Source: Capsicum annuum (Eukaryota > Streptophyta > Magnoliopsida > Solanales > Solanaceae). From it: a DNA stretch of 64,000 nt. The stretch covers positions 810,347 to 874,346 of the forward strand of contig NW_025841136.1 of NCBI RefSeq assembly GCF_002878395.1, in the 5' to 3' direction. The position numbers were made by a program, and so were the translations under genes. The notes beneath the pieces are model-generated. The model saw only the letters and a list, made by a program, of their open reading frames with translations. It made no database searches and was not told the origin of the DNA. This document shows, one piece after another, positions 45,425 through 55,322 of this stretch (position 1 is its first letter; each line of letters begins with the position of its first letter).

Positions 45425-45646
45425 GGGTTGAAGAAGGAAAAGCTTAGTATTAGCTTTATTGGCCCTTTTGAAATTCTTCAACATATTAGTATTGACCTAT
45501 AAATTGGCTTTACCTCTAAGTCTTTCAGCTATTCATCCAATTTTCGATGTCTCAATGTTAAATAAATATCATTCTAATGGTTCTCATGTGATTTTGTAGG
45601 ATTTGGTGGACTTAGATAAGAGTTTGACATTTGAGGATAAGCCCAT
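45425..45646 (+). pseudogene. Element C integrase C-terminus up to the E3 insertion
   Basis: Similarity to integrase resumes here as GLKKEKLSISFIGPFEIL (45427-45480), then the block LSLSAIHPIFDVSMLNKYH in shifted frames (to about 45570), SHVIL, DLVDLDKSLTFEDKP (45600-45645). It stops at CCCAT, where E3 has inserted. It continues at 55118. Confidence 0.8.
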
Positions 45647-46007
45647 TGTAATATCCCATATTTTGGACTAGAATAAAAGTCCGTCATTCCTATGCGTAGA
45701 CATTTCAAAAATCTTGAACCCTATGTAAATTTAGTGTGTTAATCAATTATGTAGTGTGGGGATCTATTTGAGCATAAATTTAGATCATAGAGGTTCTCTA
45801 ACTCAAGTTCAAGTTGAAAGCTTTCCTATCGTTCAAGTTTTAGTGAACATCAAAACTTGGGTCAACTTCAATCAGCCATAACTCTTTGTATATATTGAAT
45901 TATAGGTCCTACTATATATCAAATATAATCACTTTGAATTATCTTTCCAAATATACAAATTTCGCTAAAATCAGACACCTGATCACAAAGTTATGACTTT
46001 ACAAAGT

Positions 46008-46130
46008 GGAGTACATCGCCTGACATACGGTGTGCGATAAGGAGTACAACACACCCTAACATATGTGATAAAATATGCGACGCATACCTTAATGTGTGTG
46101 ATAAAGTGTGTGCCGTACATGTTGTAGTCT
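46008..46130 (+). repeat. Promoter-proximal 33-bp repeats in E3 5' LTR
   Basis: About two and a half diverged units of GGTGTGCGATAAGGAGT plus ACACACCCTAA, just upstream of the TATA box. The better-preserved array in the other LTR is at 52208-52306. Confidence 0.75.
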
Positions 46131-46180
46131 AGGTGACTTAAATAGTCTATTTTAGGGTAAAATGGTCCTTTTCCCACCCC

Positions 46181-46189
46181 TATAAAATG
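46181..46189 (+). promoter_or_regulatory. Probable TATA box of E3 5' LTR
   Basis: CACCCCTATAAAATGCC gives a TATAAAATG core about 535 bases into the LTR. The 3' LTR has TATATAATG at the same place (52376). Downstream CTTTCTCTC-rich sequence fits a plant leader. Confidence 0.6.
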
Positions 46190-47082
46190 CCTAAACATGG
46201 AATTAGCCCTTATTTCACCAAAACATATTCTTTCTCTCAAAGTCCTCTCAAGAACACAAGCTAGGGTTTTCATAGAAGATTTAAGTTCAAGCAATTCTCT
46301 CCATCAATCTTTATGTAATTAAGAAATAAGGTATGTGTAGTGTTTACCCATGGATCCCTTTCATCTGCAGAGCTCAAGAACCATGTTTTAAATAATAAAT
46401 TATGATCTTTATGTTGTTTTGTGATTATCTTCATGTTGATGGTTGTTAATTTTATTTCAATATGGTATCTAAATGTGTTTCCAAGAAGTGGATAGGCATG
46501 TTAGTTGGAAACCGATGAATTTTGGTGGTTCAAGATTTCTAAATTTGTTAAGTACACCTATGCTCAATATTGTACATGTAAAGTGTTTGATAAAATTCCT
46601 AGAATCATAAAAATCATGTATTATAACGTAAGGGTAAACTACATGATAAATTCATGATAGTCTATTATGTTCAAAGAGCTCACTTGTCATTGTTATGCAA
46701 TATATATGTTAATGGAATGTACATGATGATTGGGGAATGGATTCTTAAAGTGTCTATATGCCTTCCATGCTATGAAAAAGGTTATGATTTTGAAGTATCC
46801 ATGAGTTATCCCCAAATTATTACAATATGAACTAAATGTTACATGTTTGCCATTCCCTTATGCTTAAATGGTTTCCATGCCATTGTTATGAATAGTATAT
46901 GTTGTTGGAATGCCCATGATATTAGAATATGATATTTATGACTTGATTATAAGAATTTCTATTCATGTTAGATATTATGATGATCATGTACTTTATGAAA
47001 TCCCTCACTAATGTATCATGGATTGTTATTGATGGTCATGTACTCAAGAAAGTCAAGTTGTGTTAGTTTCCTTCCATTGATT

Positions 47083-47101
47083 CCTGGGGGTACTTGTACC
47101 C
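47083..47101 (+). promoter_or_regulatory. Conserved hairpin in E3 5' LTR
   Basis: CCTGGGGGTACTTGTACCC carries a GGGTAC/GTACCC inverted repeat with a two-base loop next to a CCTGG motif. It is the reverse-complement counterpart of the E1 hairpin at 22416-22435. The 3' LTR copy (53280) has lost the pairing. Confidence 0.55.
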
Positions 47102-47204
47102 GAAAAATGTAGTTGTGTGCCTAGATCCATGTCATGTTATCAAGATACTCTCAGTCAAGCCATGATCTATAGAATTCAGTCAGCCATGTGACTCAGGAAA
47201 ACTC

Positions 47205-47300
47205 AGTAATCTCAGTAATCTTAGTAGTCCAGTAATCTCAGTAATCTCAGTGCTCAGTAACCTCAGCAATCTCAGCATTCACTATTAATCTCAGTAACTT
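47205..47300 (+). repeat. TCAGTAATC-type microsatellite in E3 LTR
   Basis: About ten imperfect copies of the nonamer TCAGTAATC with variants CTCAGTAACC and CTCAGCAATC. The homologous stretch in the 3' LTR is at 53398-53490. AGTCAGTATCAGT-like sequence continues more loosely to about 47460. Confidence 0.8.
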
Positions 47301-48923
47301 CAGTACTCTGAACCAGTCCTCAAAACTCAGTACATTCCATCAGTCATCAAAATCCAGTAAACTTAGTTTAGCTCCATTAAACAATACCACTAGTATCAGT
47401 CCAGTTAGTCAGTATCAGTTCAGCTAATTAGTTTAGTTATTCAGTTCAGCTTAGTTATTCAGTTCAATGTCCTTCAGATGCGAGTAGAAGTTAGCACCGA
47501 GTGAACCCAAGGATGGGAACTTACCTGCCAGTTCAAGGTGTAATTCTTAGTAGTCATCCTTGTGTTCCAGAACTATGTAGCCAGCGTAGGTTGAGACATC
47601 TTAACCTACCAGATTAGGATTGATGAGGTGGCTTAACCTATTAGTTTAGGGTTCCTACCATTCTTATTTGAGTACCTACCAGATAACGGTCACTCACAGC
47701 TGTCCTTACCAGTGATGCGGTATTGACACCCCTCCAGTTGGGGAAGATACTGGACCCCAACTTAGCTATATAAGTTATTGGGGCATGTCGGTTAGAAAAC
47801 TACTTCCCACAGTTTCAGTTCCAGTCTTAGTAAAAGAACTCAGATAGTTCTTCAGATTTCAAGACTGTCAGATAAAGTTAACTCATAAATAGAACAAAAC
47901 TCAGATAGTTCCTTTAGATTTATTGATTGTCAAATACAGTCACTTATGCTATCAGTTATATCAGTTCTCAGAACTCATGTTATCAGTCACATGAGTTATC
48001 AGAATTTATGATATCAGTATTCAGCTTCAGGACTGTCAGACACAGTCAACCAGACCAGTTCTTCATAATTAGAACTGTCATATACAGTTATTCATGTATC
48101 AGTAACATAGTACTAGTCCCTCAGTATTTACTAATACAGTATCAGTTCCTTACTTATTAGTGATTTACATACTCAGTATTCAGTTTCAGCACTGTTAGAC
48201 ACATTCAATTAGACTAGTTCTTGATAATTTTAATGTCAGAAATAGTCATTCATCTATTCAGTAACTCATTATTAGTACATTTATGTTGTCAGTATTCAGA
48301 CTCAGTAGTCAGTATCTCCACGAGTTCAGTTACAGCTACGTATGCATGTACATATTCTCACGTTCATATTAGTCAGTATTGTTCATGAATATAACCCTTT
48401 GTATTTAGCCTACCTTACTCGTATACTCAGTACATTCAGACGTACTGACATATTTGCGCTATGATTCTTTCTCTTATATTACACCATAGGTTTAGAGGCA
48501 CAAGCTCCAGATCAGCAGTAGCATTCCAGTGTTCAGAGTTTGCAGTGAGTCCTTCTCATTCGAGGATTATATGATTATTCCTTTATTTACTATTTTAGTT
48601 TAGTTGCTAGATGGAGTTAGTTGGGGACATGTCCCATCAACTCCTTATGTAGACAATTTAGAGGTTTTCTAGACTACAGCATGTCAGATAGATATTTTTA
48701 TTTTGTTTTGGTATTGATATACCATTTTTAGACATTATTCTTATTGAACATTTTGTATTATTTAGATTTGAACCTTATGGCCATTTAGTACATGTTTTCA
48801 TATCTTTATGTTATATTAGGTAGTATACAGGTGCAGATATCAGTCATGGGTTAGCTTGTGGTCCTTCGGGGTCATGAGCGCCATGTAGCATTTTGATTTA
48901 GAAAAATTAGGGTGTTACAAACT

Positions 48924-48936
48924 TAGTATCAGATCC
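48924..48936 (+). promoter_or_regulatory. E3 primer binding site
   Basis: TAGTATCAGATCC lies four bases after the LTR and differs at two positions from TGGTATCAGAGCC (tRNA-iMet). It is followed by a leader shared with E1 (CTAAGGTTCAA, TCTAGTAGAG, GCACCACACTTATG, GAGGCTATGAG). Confidence 0.8.
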
Positions 48937-51799
48937 TAAGGTTCAATAGAGTCCTAGGAAGTCTGAAAGCCGCATCTAGTAGAGTCTTTTACATGCATGT
49001 GGTGTGCACCACACTTATGTGCAGGAGGCTATGAGATGTTTTAGGAATAGTTTCCCTTTTTTCATGTCTCAGATCGTGCTATAGCAAGGGTCTCTAGGGA
49101 ACCCATGAAGATTCACATCATGCTCCCCTTATGTCAACTTTACTTTATTTTCAAGGTAATGGAAACAGTGAAGCTCAACTCCTAAAGATAGGGCTTTCTC
49201 ATACGGCATCCCATCACTTAAGTTATATTACAAAGTTGTACAGATTTTATTCATGATCATGAGAACTTATTCTCAAACCCAGATTTAGATATGCCATTAG
49301 ATCTGATCCCTTCTCAGAATCTTATAATAGAATGTGACCCAGAGTTAAAAACATGAACCCAAGAGTTTAGCAGTAGTAGAGTTAGGATGAAGATATCTAG
49401 ATTGAACAGACTATGTATTCAAAGGGATAGTTATGCCAGAATGAATCAGTAGGCTTGAATAGTGTGAGTTAGAAATGTAAGTTTATTAACTTGAAATTAA
49501 GAATGAAGGTGTGAATATGATATTAGGAGTATGTGAAGGAAATAGGGGCAGACGATGTGTTTATTAAGGCAAGCATGTTCTAATCAGAGTGTAAGCTTGT
49601 GATGATGATTGCAGTTCAATTTAGAGGTTAGTTTAGTTCCCAAGTCAGGCTCTCATATTTCAGTAGTAGTGCCAGTATGTACAGAAAAGTAGTTAGGGAA
49701 GACGATTCCCGAACCATCCTCAGCATAAAGCTTCGTACTTCAGTCAGCATAATTCCTATACATGCTTTATGTCTTAAATTCTATGAATACAGCTTATGTT
49801 CACACGCATTCCATAGAATTGTGTGCGCTTTCATTTCCCAGTATAGGGAGTTCAGTTCGAGATCACTCAGTGTTACAAATCATGTTCAATAAACTCAAAA
49901 ATTCCAGACTCAGGTCATGCAGCTCATGACTCATGTACATGTATCATGCTCCCCAGTATACTCCGTTTTCATGACTTATGCTACGCCCCCACTGATCAAA
50001 TAAATTCAAACTATATCATGTATATACTTAGTTCAGACCTTTTTGGTAAATCCATGTTGTTGATATTCTATTCCTCAGGTTTCAGTCATGTGTTAAGTTC
50101 AGTCAGTATCCATTCATGTTTCAGGTTCTCCTTATTTAACCCTTCAGTGATCTCTCTTTATGAGAATAGTGTAGTGTTAAGAAATTGCTTAGATGGGAGA
50201 GATTTAATGTTTCATATTAAGAGTAGATTATTGCATACATATTTTATACGAGGGTGTAGATACGAAGATAGGCTTGAATATTCTGTTAGTATGCAAGAAA
50301 AGGGTTAGCAAGAGGTAGTACTTAGAAATTGGGAAAAAATTCAGAGTGTGAATGTATATTCAGATCCTTGACTTATGTCAGCCTTCATTATGCAACTATC
50401 ATAACTCAGTTTCTATCTCAGTTATAGTTTCAATACTCCACACTCAGTAATTAGTGCTTAATCTCAGAATTAAGCACTTTAGTATCAGTCAAAACTCAAT
50501 TTTAGTATTCAGTTATCAGGACCCAGCATTTACTTCCAGTATGGATCCCAGTTACAGTCTTAAGTTATAGTGTCAGCTTCAGATCTGTATTCAGCTCATA
50601 AATTCAATTCTGTTTTAGACTTGCTTGACCATAGCATACAATTATTAGCTACTCAGTTATAGGCATTCTAATACTTCAGTCTATGAAATGTTTCCAAATC
50701 ATGTAATATACTTGGTCCTGCATATTCAGACAGTATTGAAATCCATGATTAGTTACCTCATGTTACTCAATTAGCCCCTTTTCATATGCATAATACTTTA
50801 TGTCCTCGATCCAACTACTCAGATTAAGTACAATTGAGTCTTGTATACCCAGCATTCAGTTACCAGTTACTCAGTTAATCAGATAAGTCAGTATGTCTAT
50901 GCATTCATGCATCACGCTTCAATTTCAGATCTCAAATAATTAGTCACGATTTCGTATCTAGGTTCCTTGTGCATCGCCTAAACATTATCAACCTCTCATC
51001 AAGGTCAATCCAGCATCCTTTAAAGGATCTAGTGTCCCAAGGGGGAGATACATGATATCCCCCAAACTTCCATGATTCAAATATGTCATTTCCTTTGATG
51101 AATCCAGTCTGGAGTAGGGGTATTCATAAGTGGTCCTCTATATCTGAACTCAGCAGTAAGCTATGTACTCAATGGATCAGTTTAGCCACGATACGATACT
51201 CCGTCCATGTCACACATTACAAACTCAGTTCAGTTCATGTATCTTGTTCCAGACTCAGTTATGTTCTTATGTTTCTACTCATGCATATTGAGTAATCAAT
51301 CTTAGACTCATCAGTATTTTTAGTTCATGGTAGAATTCTTCTTTGAGCTTACTTATTCTCTTGTTTAGATTTTAGTACCAAACTTGGTATTTAGGTCCAT
51401 GCTCATTTTTTAGTTCAAACTTGGTATCTTTACCATTGCATGATCATGAGCTAGTTCAGTCATGTATTCTCGCATCAGATATGCATGATCAGCTTACTAG
51501 TACTTTTAGTCATGCATTCACGTATCATGTCAGTCATATAATCATACATCAGATATGCATGAATTCAAATTATCAGTTATGCATCATATATGCATTCTTA
51601 GTTTGAGAAACTCAATTTGTCAAAACACTCAGTCCTACACTCATAAATCAGCTATCCATACATCAGATATGCATGTACAATATGATATGCTCAATTTTCA
51701 GTCACGTCAGCCATGAAATCATGTTCAGTAATTCATGCTCAATACTCATATCAGTTGTCTTTCTCCCCTATCAGTAAGTCTCATTCGAGGATGAATGTT
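48937..51799 (+). other. E3 interior, non-coding
   Basis: After the E1-like leader (to about 49090) no gag, protease, RT or integrase motif is visible on either strand. Open stretches at 49677-49892, 49946-50308 and 51083-51295 have no recognisable domain and are rich in Ser, Tyr, His and Cys as expected for CAGT-rich DNA. A second PPT-like CCCAAGGGGGAGATA sits at 51036-51050, directly followed by CATGATATCCCCC, resembling an LTR start. The rest is rich in short CAGTA and CATGTA motifs. Confidence 0.7.
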
Positions 51800-51815
51800 C
51801 CCAAGGGGGAGATAT
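51800..51815 (+). promoter_or_regulatory. E3 polypurine tract
   Basis: CCCAAGGGGGAGATAT immediately precedes the 3' LTR. Together with the upstream GAGGATGAATGTT it is identical to the E1 sequence at 23513-23540 read on the minus strand. Confidence 0.88.
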
Positions 51816-54800
51816 TGTAATATCCCATATTTTGGACTACAATGAAAGTCTGTCATTCCTATGTGTACATGTTTCAAAAGCCTTGAATCCTACATAAATT
51901 TAGTGTGTTAATCAATTATGTAATGTGGAGGATCTATTTGAGCATGAATTTAGATCATATAGGTTCCCTAACTCAAGTTCAAGTTGAAAGTTTTCCTATC
52001 GTTCAAGTTTTAGTGAACGTCAAAACTTGGGTCAACTTCAATCGGACAAAACTCATTGTATATATTAAATTAGAGGTACTACTACTATATAAAATGAAAT
52101 AACTTTGAATTATCTTTCCAATGATACCAATTTTTCTAAAATCCAACACCCGAGCAAGAAGTTATGACCTTACAAAGTGGAGTACATCGCCTGACATAAA
52201 GAGTGCGAAGCACAACCTAAGGTGTGCGATAAGGAGTGTTAAGCACACCCTAATATATGCGATAAGATGTGTTATACACACCCTAATAAGTGTGATAAAG
52301 TGTACTCCGCACATATTGTAGTCCAGGTGACTTAAACAGTTCGTTTTGGGGGTAAAATGGTCCTTTTTCCACCCCTATATAATGCCTAAACACGGAATTA
52401 AGCCCTTATTTAATCAAAAAATATTCTTTATCTCAAAATCCTCTCAATAACACAATATAGTGTTTTCATAGAAGATTCAAGTTCAAGCAATTCACTCCAT
52501 CAATCTTCATGTAATTAAGAAATAAGGTATGTGTAGTGTTCATCCGCGGGTCCCTTTAATCCGTAGAGCTCAAGAACCATGTTTTAAATAATAAATTATG
52601 ATCTTTATGTTGTTGTGTGATTATGTTCATGTTGATGGTTGTTAATTATGTTTCAATATGGTATCTAAATGTGTTTCCAAGAAGTGGATAGGCATGTTAG
52701 TTAGAAACCTATGAATTTGGGTGGTTCAAGATTTCTAAATTTGTTAAGTACACCTATGCTCAATATTGTGCATGTAAGGTGTTTGATAAAATGCCTCGAA
52801 TGATAAAAATCATGTATTATAACTTAATGGTGAACTATATGATAAATTCATGCTAGTCTATTATGTTCAAAGAGCTCATTTGTTGTTGTTGTGCAATATA
52901 TCTGTTAATGAAATGTACATGATGATTGGGCAATGAATTCATAATGTGTCTATATGCCTTCCATTCTATGAAAAAGATCATGATTTTGAAGTATCACATG
53001 AGTTATCGCCAAATTATTACAATATGAACTAAATGTTACATGTTTGCCATTCCCTTATGCTTAAATGGTTTCTATGCCATTGTTATGAATAGTATATATT
53101 ATCAGAATGCCCATGATATTAGAATATGATATTTATGACTTGATTATAAGAATTCCTATTCATATTAGATATTATGATGACCGTGTACTTTATGAAATCC
53201 CTCACTCATGTATCATAGATTGTTATTCATGGTCATGTACTCAAGAAAGTCAAGTTGTGTCAGTTTTCTTCCACCGATTCCTGGGGGTACTTTTACCTAA
53301 AAGATATAGTTATGTGCCTAGAGCCATGTCATGTTATCATGATACTCTCAGTCGAAACATGATCTATAGAATTCGGTCAGCTATGTGACTCAAGGAAACT
53401 TAGTAATCTCAGTAATCTTGAGTAGTTCAGTAATCTCAGTAATCTTAGTGCTCAGTAACCTCAGCAACCTCAGTATTCACTGTTAATCTCAGTAACTTTA
53501 GAACTCTCTATGAGTCCTCAGAACTTGGTACATTCCATCAGTCATTGAAATCCAGTAAACTTAGTTTAGCTCCACTAAACAATACCACTAGAATCAGTCC
53601 ATTTAATCAGTATCAGTTCAGCTAATCAGTTCAGTTATTCAGTTCAGCTTAGATATTTAGTTCAGTGTCTTTCAGATGGGAGTAGAAGTTAGCACCAAGT
53701 GAACCCAAGCACGGGAACTCACGTTCTAGTTCAGGGTGTGATTCTTAGCAATCATCCTTGTGTTCCAGAACTACGTAACCAGTGTAGGTTGAGACATATT
53801 AACTTGTCAAATTAGGGTTGATGAAGTAGATTAACCTTTCCATTTAAGGTTCCCACCGTTCTCATTTGAGTGCCTGGCAGATAAGGGTCACTCACAGCTT
53901 TCCTTACCAGTGGCGCAATATTGACACCCCTCCATATGGGGCATAGACTGGACCCCAACTTAGCTATATATGTTATTGGGGCATGTCGGTTAGATAACTA
54001 ATTCCCACAATTTCTATTCCAGTCTTAGTAAAAGAACTCAGATAGTTCTTCAGATTTCAGGATTGTCAAATACAGTCAACTCAGAAATAGAACAGAACTT
54101 AGATAGTTACTTTAGATTTATGGACTATCAGATACATTCCCTTATGCTATCAGTTATATCAGTTCTCAGACTCATGTTATCAGTCACATCAGTTATTAGA
54201 ATTTATGATAACAGTATTCATCTTCAAGATTGTCAGACACAGTCAACCAGACCAGTTGTTCATAATTAAAAATGTCATATACAATTATTCATGTATCTGT
54301 AAAGTAGTACTAGTCCCTCAGTATTTACTAAGACAGTATCAATTCCTCACTTATTAGTGATTTATATACTCAGTATTCAGTTTCAGAACTGTTAGACACA
54401 GTCAATCAGACCAGTTCTTGATATTTTAAAGTATCAGAAATAGTTGTTCATCTATTCAATATCCCAGTATTAATACACTCATATTGTTAGTATTCAGACT
54501 CAGTAATTAGAATCTTTACGAGTTCAGTTACAGTTATGTATGCATGTATGTATTCTCACATTAATAGCAGTTAGTATCGTTCATGCATATAACCCTTTCT
54601 ATTTAGACTACCTCACTCGTATGCTCAGTACATTCAGACGTACTAACGCATTTACGCTATGGTGCTTTCTCTTATGTTACACCATAGGTTCAGAGGCACG
54701 AGCTCTAGATCAGCAGTAGCATTCCAGTGTTCAGAGTTTGCAGTGAGTCCTTCTCATTCGAGGATGATATGATTATTGCTTCATTTACTATTTTAGTTCA

Positions 54801-55117
54801 GTTGCTAGATAGAGTTAATTGGGGACATGTCCCATCAACTCCTTATTCAGACAGTTTAGAGGCTTTCCAGACTACAGCATGTCAGATAGATATTTTAATT
54901 TTGTTTTGGTATTGATGTACTATTTTCAGACATTATTTTTATCAGATGTCTTGTATTATTTAGATTTGAACCTTATGGTCATTCAATACATGTTTCCACA
55001 TCTTTATGTTATATTATGCAGTACACAGGTACAGATATCAATCATGGATTAGTTTGTGGTCCTTCAGGGTCATGAGCACCGTGTAGCATTTCAGTTCAGA
55101 AAAATTAGGGTGTTACA
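51816..55117 (+). repeat. E3 3' LTR
   Basis: Partner of 45647-48919 with the same blocks in the same order. It ends GTTACA at 55117, followed by the CCCAT target duplication. Confidence 0.92.
52208..52306 (+). repeat. 33-bp repeat, 3 copies, upstream of the TATA box in E3 3' LTR
   Basis: Three adjacent 33-base units start AAGCACAACC, AAGCACACCC and ATACACACCC and each contains GATAA followed by GTGT-type sequence. The period is 11 codons, so one frame is open (52121-52321). TATATAATG follows at 52376. Confidence 0.85.
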
Positions 55118-55322
55118 CCCATGGACAATTTAGATAGACTAACTAGGAAGTTGAGATCCAAGGAGATAGCATCAGTGAAAGTTTAGTAGAAATAATTTTA
55201 GTTGAGGAAGAACATAAAAGATGAGTCGAATATACAGAGTAGATATCCCCATTTATTTAATTATCCATGTGCCTTTTTTATCCCTTGGTTTGAGGACGAA
55301 CATGTATTGTAGTGGTGGATGA
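55118..55322 (+). pseudogene. Element C chromodomain and 3' UTR, after E3
   Basis: The frame resumes with MDNLDRLTRKLRSKEIASVKV (55121-55183), then a stop and a WK--L-RKN-type stretch, and SNIQSRYPHLFN (about 55227-55262), the typical end of a chromovirus chromodomain. The 3' UTR reads GAGGACGAACATGTATTG, then a weak purine stretch GTGGTGGATGA before the LTR at 55323. Confidence 0.82.

Larger units (their letters stand above)
45647..48919 (+). repeat. E3 5' LTR
   Basis: In order it holds a promoter-proximal repeat cassette (about 46008-46130), a TATA box (46181), a hairpin with the CCTGGGGG motif (47083-47101), a TCAGTAATC-rich microsatellite (about 47205-47300), and two blocks that match E1 and E2 LTRs in reverse complement (about 47480-47600 and 47700-47815). 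Confidence 0.92.
45647..55117 (+). mobile_element. E3: non-autonomous LTR retrotransposon with perfect target duplication
   Basis: LTRs are 45647-48919 (3273 bases) and 51816-55117 (3302 bases), each TGTAATATCCC to GTTACA. The five bases CCCAT flank both ends (45642-45646 and 55118-55122), an exact target-site duplication, and the host chromodomain frame rejoins across it (EDKP / MDNLDRL). PBS and PPT are present. The interior is 2.9 kb and shows no gag or pol motif. The first 400 bases of the LTRs agree at roughly 88 per cent by eye. The leader and PPT are nearly the same as in E1, so E3 looks like a coding-deficient relative of it. Confidence 0.92.

Noticed and set aside
49946..50308. 120-codon open frame in the E3 interior as a possible novel gene
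   Set aside because: No recognisable domain, composition follows the CAGT-rich DNA, and there is no second copy in the window to test conservation. Left as non-coding.
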